From Qipengyuania_C sp046254955 (GTDB lineage: Bacteria; Pseudomonadota; Alphaproteobacteria; Sphingomonadales; Sphingomonadaceae), in the NCBI RefSeq assembly GCF_046254955.1, contig NZ_JBJXRG010000001.1:992001-1056000 (forward strand): a DNA stretch of 64,000 nt, read 5' to 3'. The translations under genes were made by a program, and so were the position numbers. Numbering within the stretch: the first letter of the stretch is position 1; every line of letters begins with the position of its first letter. Below are positions 55,197-62,930 of the stretch, one piece after another. The notes beneath the pieces are model-generated. The model was not told the DNA's origin and did not search any database. It saw only the letters and a program-made list of their open reading frames with translations.

Positions 55197-55976
55197 TTGA
55201 AGAAGCTGAAAGGCAAAGATTACGAACGCTTGCTCGATCCGCTGGAGGAAGAGCTGGTATCAATGGCGCGCTGGGCGCGTACAACGGGACAACGCATTGT
55301 CGTGTTGTTTGAGGGCCGGGATACTGCGGGCAAGGGCGGCGCGATCCGCGCGGTCAGCCAGCGCCTCAACCCGCGTCAATGCCGCATCGTCGCATTGTCC
55401 AAGCCAAGCGAAGACGAGCAAACGCAGTGGTACTTCCAGCGGTACGCCAGACACCTGCCGAGCGCGGGCGAGATCGTGCTGTTCGATCGCAGCTGGTACA
55501 ATCGGGCGGGAGTCGAAAAGGTCATGGGATTCGCCAGCGATGCGCAGGTGGAGAAGTTCCTGGAGGAAGCGCCGAGGTTCGAGAGGATGCTGGTCGATGA
55601 CGGCATACTGTTGTTGAAGTACTGGCTGACGACTGACCAGGAACAGCAGGAAGAGCGGCTCGCAGAGCGGCTGGAGGATCCGCTCAAGCGCTGGAAGCTC
55701 TCGCCGATCGACCTCGCCGCGCGCGAAAAATACCAAGCCTATACCGATGCGCGCGAGGCCATGCTCGCGGCAACGCACACCGATCATGCGCCGTGGACTC
55801 TGGTCGATTTCAATGACCAGAAGCGCGGCCGACTGACGCTGATCCGCGACCTGCTAGACCGCTTGCCCGATACGCATATCGATCCGCCGCCGCTCGAATT
55901 TCCCGAGCTGGATCACGCGCCGATTGCGGAGAGCTACGGTGTCCTGCAGCCGATCGCGGATTATCCGGTCGACTAG
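55197..55976 (+). CDS. ppk2: Polyphosphate kinase 2
   Basis: PPK2-family enzyme of 259 residues that transfers phosphate between polyphosphate and nucleotides. Walker A is FEGRDTAGKGGAI (about 38-50) and Walker B LFDRSWYNRAGVEKVMGF (Asp97), with the lid-like DPLKRWKLSPIDLAAREK. It is a single-domain form. AGGAGG (55186-55191) is five bases before TTG 55197, which I take as start; the GTG at 55191 overlaps that site. The stop and that of the convergent dehydratase gene share the bases CTAG. Confidence 0.93.
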   Translation: MKKLKGKDYERLLDPLEEELVSMARWARTTGQRIVVLFEGRDTAGKGGAIRAVSQRLNPRQCRIVALSKPSEDEQTQWYFQRYARHLPSAGEIVLFDRSWYNRAGVEKVMGFASDAQVEKFLEEAPRFERMLVDDGILLLKYWLTTDQEQQEERLAERLEDPLKRWKLSPIDLAAREKYQAYTDAREAMLAATHTDHAPWTLVDFNDQKRGRLTLIRDLLDRLPDTHIDPPPLEFPELDHAPIAESYGVLQPIADYPVD

Positions 55977-56824
55977 AGCGTCGCGGTCGCTTTCAAGGTC
56001 TGGCGGCCATCGCTGGCAAAGCTGCCCATTTCGATTCCCTCACTCGTACCGCGCATCACAAGATGCAGCGGCTCGAGTGCTATCGCCGGGCTCACGGCGC
56101 GGAAGGCGAATGACTTGAGTGCATTCTCCCCGACTTCGCGTGCGGCGAGCTGCAACAGTAGGCTGGCGATCAACGGCCCATGCACCACAAGGCCACGATA
56201 GCGTTCCGCGTCACGGGCATAGGGCAGGTCGTAATGAATCCGGTGCGTATTGAAGGTCAGTGCCGAGTAGCGGAACAGCAGCACTTCAGACGGTGTCAGC
56301 ACCTGGACTGTGTCCCATTCGCTCGAATCAAGAGAACCATCGCCCGGAGCAGGCGGGCTGAGCGGCGCATCGCTCGCCATTGCGTCGCGATAAACCAGCG
56401 TCTGAACCTCGCGGATCGTTTCTGTGCCATCCGCGCGCGTCACATGCTCGACATCGACGAAGCCAAGCTTGCCGGTCGAGCCTTCCTTCTCGGACACCGA
56501 GACGATGCGGCTGGTACGCTCGATCTTGGCTCCAACCTTGAGCGGCGAGAGAAACTCGATTCTGCTCGATGCCCACATTCTTCGCGGCAGCGGGATTGGC
56601 GGGAAGAAGCTCGATGAGCTGTCATCGCGCGAGGGATGGCCATCAATTCCCAGCGCGTCGGTGCGGGCATCCGGCGTGCACAGGCACAAATGGATCCCTT
56701 GGGGCATGATACCATCTGCAGGTGAGGGCTGGTCGAAAGTCGCCAACCAGCGAGAGGCCAGGGCTCTATCGAGCAGGTCGGAACGCTTCTCCTCGCCCCC
56801 GACCCATGCATCCCGCTGGCTCAT
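55973..56824 (-). CDS. FAS1-like/MaoC-type acyl-CoA dehydratase
   Basis: Double hot-dog-type protein of 283 residues resembling mesaconyl-C4-CoA hydratase and HTD2-like dehydratases. The family pattern includes PLPRRMWASSRIEFLSPLKV and VLLFRYSALTFNTHRIHYDL with the catalytic Asn/His region, then GLVVHGPLIASLLLQLA. The ATG at 56824 overlaps the thiolase stop by one base (TGATG), so it is the last gene of the acyl-CoA operon and probably hydrates an unsaturated CoA intermediate. The much longer frame upstream lies inside the thiolase gene. Confidence 0.85.
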   Translation of the reverse strand: MSQRDAWVGGEEKRSDLLDRALASRWLATFDQPSPADGIMPQGIHLCLCTPDARTDALGIDGHPSRDDSSSSFFPPIPLPRRMWASSRIEFLSPLKVGAKIERTSRIVSVSEKEGSTGKLGFVDVEHVTRADGTETIREVQTLVYRDAMASDAPLSPPAPGDGSLDSSEWDTVQVLTPSEVLLFRYSALTFNTHRIHYDLPYARDAERYRGLVVHGPLIASLLLQLAAREVGENALKSFAFRAVSPAIALEPLHLVMRGTSEGIEMGSFASDGRQTLKATATL

Positions 56825-58056
56825 CAGGCGGCTCGCTCGAACACCGCGGCGATACCCTGCCCGCCGCCGATGCACATGGTCTCGAGCCCGAAGCGGCTGC
56901 CCCGGCGGTGCATCTCGTGCGCCATATCGGCAAGGATCCGCCCACCGGTAGCGCCGATGGGATGGCCCAACGAGATGCCCGATCCGTTGACGTTGACGAT
57001 CTCGCGCCGGCTGTCGTCGTTTGAAAAACCCCAGCCCTTCAGCACTGCCAGCGCTTGCGGCGCGAAGGCTTCGTTGAGCTCGATCAAGTCGATGTCGTCC
57101 CAGCCCATGCCGCTGCGTGCAAACAGCCGCTCGACTGCCGGGACCGGTCCGATCCCCATGCGGCTGGGGTCGCAGCCCGCCGCTGCCCAGCCCGAGAACC
57201 ACAGCATCGGGGTGAGACCCAATTCCTCCACCTTGTCTTCGGCCACCACAAGGCAGGCTGCTGCGGCATCGTTCTGCTGGCTGGCATTGCCCGCAGTGAC
57301 GATGGCTTTCTCATCGCGCTTCAAGTCGATTGCGCGCAGCTTGCCCAGCGTTTCCATGCTCGCATCGGCGCGGTAGCCTTCGTCGTGATCGAACACTATC
57401 GGATCACCGCGGCGCTGCGGGATTTCGACCGGAACGAGCTGGTCGGCGAACTTGCCTTCCTCCCAGGCCTTGGCGGCATTCTGGTGGCTGCGCACGGCGA
57501 AGGCGTCGGCCTCCTCGCGCGAAATATCGCAATCCTGCGCCAGATTCTCGGCGGTTTCGATCATCCCGGTGATGATCCCGAAACGTTCGATCGGTTGGCT
57601 CATCAGCCGCCCACGCGTTAGCCGGTCCCACAGCACCATGTCGCCCATGCGTGCGCCATGGCGTGCCTTGGTGGTGTAGTGCTCGACATTGGACATGCTC
57701 TCGACACCGCCAGCGACGACACAATCGGCCGCGCCGGTCTGCACCATCATCGCCGCATTGATCACCGCTTGCAGTCCCGAACCGCAGCGCCGGTCAACCT
57801 GATAGCCGGGAACCTCGAGCGGCAATCCCGCGGCCAGCCAGCTCCAGTGACCGATCGCCGGTGCCTCTCCCGAGCCATAACCTTGCGCGAAGACCACATC
57901 GTCGACCCGCTCCGGATCGACCTTGCTGCGCTCGACCAGCGCCTTGAGGATCACAGCACCCAGCGCGCCAGCTTCGAGCGGTGCGAGGGTTCCGAGATAC
58001 TTGCCAACCGGCGTGCGAAGGGGCGAGCAGATGGCAACGCGGCGAAGTTCGGTCAT
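56824..58056 (-). CDS. Thiolase (acetyl-CoA C-acyltransferase)
   Basis: Thiolase of 410 residues, likely degradative: cleaves a 3-ketoacyl-CoA with CoA. Active-site Cys in QVDRRCGSGLQ, His in LGHPIGATGGR and second Cys in MCIGGGQG. AGGAC precedes the ATG. It is nine bases after the CoA-transferase gene and overlaps the dehydratase gene, so it is third of four enzymes in the operon. Confidence 0.93.
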   Translation of the reverse strand: MTELRRVAICSPLRTPVGKYLGTLAPLEAGALGAVILKALVERSKVDPERVDDVVFAQGYGSGEAPAIGHWSWLAAGLPLEVPGYQVDRRCGSGLQAVINAAMMVQTGAADCVVAGGVESMSNVEHYTTKARHGARMGDMVLWDRLTRGRLMSQPIERFGIITGMIETAENLAQDCDISREEADAFAVRSHQNAAKAWEEGKFADQLVPVEIPQRRGDPIVFDHDEGYRADASMETLGKLRAIDLKRDEKAIVTAGNASQQNDAAAACLVVAEDKVEELGLTPMLWFSGWAAAGCDPSRMGIGPVPAVERLFARSGMGWDDIDLIELNEAFAPQALAVLKGWGFSNDDSRREIVNVNGSGISLGHPIGATGGRILADMAHEMHRRGSRFGLETMCIGGGQGIAAVFERAA

Positions 58057-58065
58057 GGCAAAGTC

Positions 58066-59310
58066 CTAATTTGAATTCTTGTCGGAAAGGCGCGCGATAT
58101 CGCGATCCACCAGCTCGCCGATTGAGCCAGATGAGAGCCCCAATCGCTCGGCGAGGACTTCCTCCGTGTGCTGGCCGAGATAAGGGGCGGGGGCCGGAGT
58201 GCCGGCATCGCGCCCGGGAATATTGGCGAAGCTTCGCGTTGCGGGATATTCGAACTGTGAAGGATTGGCGGGTGACGGCCCGAACAAGGGATTCTCGTCG
58301 ATCAGCACCGGATCGGTGGAAGCCTCGTGCATCGTGCGGTAGCGCTCGAAAGTCGTTCCAGCGGCCGACAAGCGTATCGCCAGCGCATCGAAATCCTCGC
58401 GCTCGGCGGCGTTCTGGAACAGATCAAACAGGCGGTGGCGATGCTCGAAACGCGGGCGGTCACCATCGGCGAAATTCGCGCCGACTTCCTTCTCGAGTGC
58501 GGCGATCTCCTCGCCAACGTCGAAGGCTTCGATGAGCCCATTCCATTGCTTTTCGGTCAAAGCGGCGACCATGAAGCGCTTGCCGTCCCGGCTTTTGAAG
58601 TCGCGCCCGAGCGCGCCCCAGATCGCATTGCCGAGCCGTTCGCGGTCCCCGCCGCGGTAGAGCATCTCAGCCATTGCGCCCGAATTGGCCATGGTGCCGA
58701 TGGCGACATCGCCCAAGGGCACGCGCAATTCGCTGCCCTCACCCGTCTGGTCGCGGTGGCGCAGCGCGGCGAGCATGGCAAAGGCGCAATAGGCGCCGGT
58801 GATGAAATCCCATGCCGGCAGCACCTGGTTGACCGGCGGGGCGGTATCCATGTCCCATTCTTCCGGCCCGCACATCAAAGGATAACCGGAGGCGGCGTTG
58901 ACGGTGAAATCCATTGCCTGGCGGCCGTCATGCCAGCCCATGATCCGCACGCTGACGAGATTAGGCGCGCCGTCTGGCTGCTTTGCCTTAACCGCCTCGT
59001 GCGAAAGGAAGCTTTTCTCCGGCAAGTTGGTGATGAGGTTGCCGGTCTTCGCCGCCAGTTCGACCAGTAGCTCTCGCCCTTCGCCGCTGCGCAGATCCAG
59101 CGCGACCGACTTCTTCGCCCGATTGAGGTTCTCCCAGCTGAGCGAACGGCCTTCGCTGGTGAGCATGTAGCGATCGTAATCGAGCCCGCCGGCTTTGTGG
59201 TCGACGCGGATCACCTCGGCGCCCATCTGCGCGCAGTATAGTCCTGCTGTGGGGGAGGCGACGAAGCTGGAAGCTTCGATGATCGAAAGGCCTGAGAGCA
59301 GATTGTACAT
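58066..59310 (-). CDS. CaiB/BaiF family (class III) CoA-transferase
   Basis: Transfers CoA between acids; 414 residues with the expected knotted-dimer landmarks: IIEASSFVASPTAGLYCAQM, GAEVIRVDHKAGG, NLNRAKKSVALDLRSGEGR and the catalytic aspartate region LPAWDFITGAYCAFAMLAAL. The ATG at 59310 has CAGGAAAAC. It lies 63 bases after the acyl-CoA dehydrogenase gene. It may activate the substrate of the pathway, or racemise a branched acyl-CoA as in alpha-methylacyl-CoA racemase relatives. Confidence 0.9.
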   Translation of the reverse strand: MYNLLSGLSIIEASSFVASPTAGLYCAQMGAEVIRVDHKAGGLDYDRYMLTSEGRSLSWENLNRAKKSVALDLRSGEGRELLVELAAKTGNLITNLPEKSFLSHEAVKAKQPDGAPNLVSVRIMGWHDGRQAMDFTVNAASGYPLMCGPEEWDMDTAPPVNQVLPAWDFITGAYCAFAMLAALRHRDQTGEGSELRVPLGDVAIGTMANSGAMAEMLYRGGDRERLGNAIWGALGRDFKSRDGKRFMVAALTEKQWNGLIEAFDVGEEIAALEKEVGANFADGDRPRFEHRHRLFDLFQNAAEREDFDALAIRLSAAGTTFERYRTMHEASTDPVLIDENPLFGPSPANPSQFEYPATRSFANIPGRDAGTPAPAPYLGQHTEEVLAERLGLSSGSIGELVDRDIARLSDKNSN

Positions 59311-59373
59311 TAGTTTTCCTGTTGGCGTGGGAAACATGTCCGCGCTTCCCTTGCGGGCTGGCGCCGTCCAAAA

Positions 59374-60561
59374 TCAAGATCTCTCCCCCCACTCGCGCAG
59401 CATATGCTTGGCGATCTGGAGCTGGAGAATCTGTGTCGTGCCCTCGTAGATGCGGTAAATGCGCGCATCGCGAAAGAAGCGCTCCGCGTCATATTCGGCG
59501 AGATAGCCTGCGCCTCCGTAAATCTGCACCACGCGGTCGACAACGCGTCCGCACATCTCGCTGGCGAAGACCTTGAAGGCCGCCGCCTTAGTAATGACAT
59601 TCTCCCCGCGATCAGCACGCGCAGTCACGTCAGCCATCATCGCTTCGGCGGCATAGATCTCGGTTTCACTCTCGGCGAGCATCTGCTGGATCAGCTGGAA
59701 GTTTGCAATCGGTTCGCCGAATGCCTTGCGCTCATTAGCATAGCGCAGCGCGCTATCGAGCGCGCGGCGGGCATAGCCGGTCGACGCCGCGCCGACTGAG
59801 ATGCGGCCGTTGTCGAGGCTCATCATGGCGAAGCGGAAGCCCTGGCCCGTTTCCCCGCCGAGCAGATTCTCGCCCGGCACTTTCACATCGTCGAGCATGA
59901 TGTCGGAGATATGGCTGCCTGCCTGGCCCATCTTCTCGTCGGGCGAGCCGACTGAAACGCCGGGTGCATCCATCGGCACGATGAAGGCGCTGACATGTGC
60001 GTTCTTGGGCAGCGCTTCCTTCTCGGTGCGCGCCATGATCAGGCCGACTTTGGCGTGCGGCGCATTGGTGATGTAGCGCTTGGTCCCGTTGAGGATCCAG
60101 CCATTGCCATCGGGATCGGGCGTGGCGGTGGTTGCCATCGCAGCGCTGTCAGAGCCTGAGCCTGGCTCGGTCAGCCCGAAGCAAGCGATCTCGCCCGCAG
60201 CGATGCGCGGCCACCATTCGGCCTTCTGCTCGTCCGTGCCGCCATTCTTGATCGCCGAATTGAACATGCCGATATTGATCGAGATGATGGAGCGAAACGC
60301 CGGGGCGGCATAGGCGAGCGTGTAGACCACGCGGGCGTATTGCGAGAGGTTGAGACCCGCGCCGCCATATTCCTCGGGGATCGAAAGGCCGAACAGGCCC
60401 ATCTCGCGCATCTCGTCGACGATCTCGTCCGGGATCTTGTCGTTCGCGATCACGTCCTTTTCAGCCGGGATCAGCCGCTCGCGGACATAGCGTTCGAGTT
60501 GCTCGATGAACTGGTCGAAGATTTCGGGGTCCATTCCCTGCGCCGTGGCCGCCTCGCTCAT
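59374..60561 (-). CDS. Acyl-CoA dehydrogenase
   Basis: FAD-dependent dehydrogenase of 395 residues forming 2,3-unsaturated acyl-CoA. Signatures: CFGLTEPGSGSDSAAM, FRFAMMSLDNGRISVGAASTG as FRFAMMSLDNGRIS, and the C-terminal YGGAGYLAEYDAERF with the catalytic-base motif RIYEGTTQI. The ATG overlaps the stop of the upstream lipoprotein gene (ATGA). GGAAGG lies six bases before the ATG, inside that gene. Confidence 0.93.
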   Translation of the reverse strand: MSEAATAQGMDPEIFDQFIEQLERYVRERLIPAEKDVIANDKIPDEIVDEMREMGLFGLSIPEEYGGAGLNLSQYARVVYTLAYAAPAFRSIISINIGMFNSAIKNGGTDEQKAEWWPRIAAGEIACFGLTEPGSGSDSAAMATTATPDPDGNGWILNGTKRYITNAPHAKVGLIMARTEKEALPKNAHVSAFIVPMDAPGVSVGSPDEKMGQAGSHISDIMLDDVKVPGENLLGGETGQGFRFAMMSLDNGRISVGAASTGYARRALDSALRYANERKAFGEPIANFQLIQQMLAESETEIYAAEAMMADVTARADRGENVITKAAAFKVFASEMCGRVVDRVVQIYGGAGYLAEYDAERFFRDARIYRIYEGTTQILQLQIAKHMLREWGERS

Positions 60562-60734
60562 TCCTCACCTTCCGTTTCCTGGTTCTCGATGCGATCGCGG
60601 TTTTCCTCGATCATCGCTTCGGCTTTTTCGAGCGCCGCCTGTTCGTCAAGCGAGGGCGTTTTCGGCGTGCCGCTTCCCGGTCCCTCGCATGCCCCCACCA
60701 GAGTGGCGGCGACAATGAGCAATGCGCCGCGCAT
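60558..60734 (-). CDS. Small lipoprotein coupled to the acyl-CoA dehydrogenase gene
   Basis: A 58-residue protein with lipobox LVGAC (Cys16) and an acidic, helix-forming tail (DEQAALEKAEAMIEENRDRI). AAGGA lies about eight bases before the ATG. The gene overlaps the dehydrogenase start by four bases. I do not recognise a family; a tiny lipoprotein heading an acyl-CoA operon is unexpected. Confidence 0.65.
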   Translation of the reverse strand: MRGALLIVAATLVGACEGPGSGTPKTPSLDEQAALEKAEAMIEENRDRIENQETEGEE

Positions 60735-60784
60735 TGTGTGATTCCTTGAGATCATCGGAACACCATAGCGGAGCGTTGGCAAAG

Positions 60785-60820
60785 AAAAAGCGGACGAATC
60801 GATAGGTCGATCCGCCCGCT
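60785..60820 (-). terminator. Intrinsic terminator after the 99-residue lipoprotein gene
   Basis: On the minus strand, 60820-60807 pairs with 60802-60789 (14 pairs, two of them G-U) around a four-base loop, followed by TTTT. It starts 24 bases after the lipoprotein stop and separates it from the acyl-CoA operon. Confidence 0.88.
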
Positions 60821-60843
60821 TTCGCTTGTCTCGGTTGATGCGC

Positions 60844-61143
60844 TTATTCGTCGCCGCTTTCGGCCATGGCTGCGTCGACCTGCGCCGCGACATCGGCGGC
60901 AGCATCACCGGCGGATTCGGCTGCGGTGGCCCGTTCGGCTTCTTCTTCTGCGGCTGCGGTTGCGGCTTCAAGCGCTGCGGCTTCCGGATCTTCGACCGGC
61001 TCTGCATCGACGTCGGCAATCGCTTCTTCGGCCCCAACCTCGACTGTATCGGGCTCGGCTTCGGTCGAAGCGTCGTCGGCGCTGCCGCATGCAGCAAGCG
61101 AGAATGCGAGGCCGGTTGCCAGCGCGATCGAAATCTTTCTCAT
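60844..61143 (-). CDS. Ala/Glu-rich lipoprotein
   Basis: A 99-residue protein with lipobox SLAAC (Cys19). The mature part is almost entirely Ala, Glu, Asp and Val (EAAALEAATAAAEEEAERAT), strongly acidic and probably an extended helix. Low complexity prevents family assignment. AGGGAG precedes the ATG. It has its own terminator, so it is transcribed alone. Confidence 0.75.
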   Translation of the reverse strand: MRKISIALATGLAFSLAACGSADDASTEAEPDTVEVGAEEAIADVDAEPVEDPEAAALEAATAAAEEEAERATAAESAGDAAADVAAQVDAAMAESGDE

Positions 61144-61244
61144 CAGGAACTCCCTAGGATTGATTGATATGTGTCACCGTCGCGGCGGCGATAGCGCCGC
61201 ACACGCCTGCGATCAATTCGCTTGTGCTTGATTTCCCGCAAGAC

Positions 61245-61272
61245 ATGATATAAATATGATATCGTAATTACG
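61245..61272 (+). promoter_or_regulatory. ATGATAT direct repeats and palindrome before the SPFH gene
   Basis: ATGATAT occurs at 61245-61251 and 61256-61262, 11 bases apart, followed by the perfect palindrome CGTAATTACG (61263-61272). A possible -35 TTGATT (61228) and -10 TATAAA (61249, 15-base spacer) overlap the repeats. The arrangement is operator-like and shares GATAT(C) with 32556-32593. Confidence 0.45.
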
Positions 61273-61284
61273 GAAGGACATTAT

Positions 61285-62199
61285 ATGACGGTCGAACTCA
61301 CGGGGATGAAAACCAGCCGGGAATCCGCGGCTCACAGTTACAGCGGCTATGTTATGCTGGTGGTTTTGGCAGTTCTCGTTGCACTTTCTATCTGGGCGAT
61401 ACCGGGCCTCGCACCGGGTGATGGGGCATCGAAGCTGGAAAAGTTGAGCTTTGGCGGTGCATTGATGGGCCTCCTGCTGGCCAACCTGATTGTGGCGGCC
61501 GGCTTCTTCATGATTCAGCCGAACCAGGCGGCTGTCATCACACTGTTCGGCGAGTATCGTGGCAGCGAGCGGAGTGAGGGACTCCGCTGGGTATGGCCTT
61601 GGATGATGCGCAAGAAAATATCTGCGCGTGCGCACAACATCCATTCAGAGCGCGTCAAGATCAACGATTTGCGCGGCAATCCGATCGAGATAGCGTGTAA
61701 CGTGGTGTGGCGCGTGGCCGATACCGCGCAGGCGACATTCGATGTCGATGACTACAAGGAATTCGTGAATATCCAGATCGAAGCTGGGCTGAGGACAGTA
61801 GGATCACGCCATCCCTATGACGATTTCGAAGGCGAGGAAGTCACGCTTCGAGGTAGTGCGGACGTGATCAATCGCGAGCTGCTCGAAGAGCTGAATGACC
61901 GGCTCAAAGTCGCCGGGATTGTGGTTGACGAGGCGGGCCTTACCCATCTTGCTTACGCCTCTGAAATCGCCAGCGCGATGCTCAAGCGCCAGCAGGCTGA
62001 CGCCATCATCGCTGCACGCGCCAAGATCGTGCTCGGCGCGGTTGGCATGGTTGAGGATGCCCTGACCAAGTTGAGCCAGGATAATATCGTTGAGATGGAC
62101 GACGAACGGCGCGCGGCGATGGTCTCGAACCTGATGGTCGTACTGTGCGGAGACAAGGATGCTCATCCCGTCGTCAACGCCGGCTCGCTTTACCAGTAA
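61285..62199 (+). CDS. SPFH (band 7) domain membrane protein
   Basis: Flotillin/stomatin-like protein of 304 residues. Two hydrophobic helices (VMLVVLAVLVALSIWAI and ALMGLLLANLIVAAGFF) precede the SPFH domain (QAAVITLFGEYRGSERSEGL, LRGNPIEIACNVVWRVADTA, LKVAGIVVDEAGLTHLAYAS), which ends in a short helical tail. Such proteins scaffold membrane microdomains. AAGGA lies before the ATG. It is followed after 21 bases by an Arc-like regulator gene. Confidence 0.9.
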   Translation: MTVELTGMKTSRESAAHSYSGYVMLVVLAVLVALSIWAIPGLAPGDGASKLEKLSFGGALMGLLLANLIVAAGFFMIQPNQAAVITLFGEYRGSERSEGLRWVWPWMMRKKISARAHNIHSERVKINDLRGNPIEIACNVVWRVADTAQATFDVDDYKEFVNIQIEAGLRTVGSRHPYDDFEGEEVTLRGSADVINRELLEELNDRLKVAGIVVDEAGLTHLAYASEIASAMLKRQQADAIIAARAKIVLGAVGMVEDALTKLSQDNIVEMDDERRAAMVSNLMVVLCGDKDAHPVVNAGSLYQ

Positions 62200-62220
62200 C
62201 CCCCCTGCGGGAGAGGCCCG

Positions 62221-62433
62221 ATGGCTAAACCACCGCAAAAGAAAGCCTTTGCCCTCCGTCTCGATCCGGCAGTTCACGCCGCGATCGAGCGGCTGGCGGC
62301 TAGCGAACTCCGTTCGGCGAATGCGGAGATTGAGGTTCTGCTACGAGAGGCATTGGCCAAGCGGGGTATCCGCGTCCCCATCAGCAAGACACCGCGGCGC
62401 GGGCGTCCACCTGCTGATGAGGCTTGCGGCTAA
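62221..62433 (+). CDS. Arc-like ribbon-helix-helix protein
   Basis: Basic protein of 70 residues. AFALRLDPAVHAAIERLAA followed by RSANAEIEVLLREALAKRG matches the Arc fold (one beta strand and two helices, with the SxNxEI turn). The C-terminal tail is basic (PRRGRPPADE). GGGAGAGG precedes the ATG. Genes for SPFH protein and Arc-like protein side by side suggest a fixed pair; autoregulation at 61245-61272 is possible. It overlaps the convergent acetyltransferase gene by four bases. Confidence 0.88.
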   Translation: MAKPPQKKAFALRLDPAVHAAIERLAASELRSANAEIEVLLREALAKRGIRVPISKTPRRGRPPADEACG

Positions 62434-62930
62434 CCGAAGGCGGCGGCGTAGCGCACTTCGCCTTCGGGCATGTCGCCGTCGATCAGCAGGCACTGGAAGT
62501 ATTCCGCAGGCGGGCCGGGATAGCGCAGCTGCGGATTGTGAGCGAAACCGAATCGAGAGTAATACGCCGGGTCACCCAGCAGAACGATACCGCGAGCGCC
62601 TTTCTCGCGGATGTCGGCGATTCCGCGCTGGACCAGCCGGAAGCCGATGCCCTGGTTTTGCAGCTCGGGCATCACCGAAACCGGGCCTAGCCCGTACCAG
62701 CCATGCGCGCCATCGGTGATCGCGATCGGCGAGAAGGCGATATGGCCGACAATCTGCTCGCCATCTTCGGCAACCAGCGACAGCGCCAAGTCGCCATCCG
62801 CTCGCAAGCGGTCGACGATATGCGGCTCCGAGCCATCCGAATGCGCCATTCCGGCAAAGGCCGCCGCGGTGACAACATGGATCGCGGCGTGGTCGCGCGC
62901 TGCTTCGGGGCGGATGGAGATCGTCGTCAC
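62430..62930 (-). CDS. GNAT family N-acetyltransferase
   Basis: Acetyltransferase of 166 residues resembling the YhbS-like group: YGLGPVSVMPELQNQGIGFR provides the CoA loop (QNQGIG), and LLGDPAYYSRFGFAHNPQLR and a C-terminal EGEVRYAAAFG follow. The start is GTG at 62930, overlapping the ribA stop (GTGA), which indicates translational coupling. Confidence 0.88.
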   Translation of the reverse strand: MTTISIRPEAARDHAAIHVVTAAAFAGMAHSDGSEPHIVDRLRADGDLALSLVAEDGEQIVGHIAFSPIAITDGAHGWYGLGPVSVMPELQNQGIGFRLVQRGIADIREKGARGIVLLGDPAYYSRFGFAHNPQLRYPGPPAEYFQCLLIDGDMPEGEVRYAAAFG

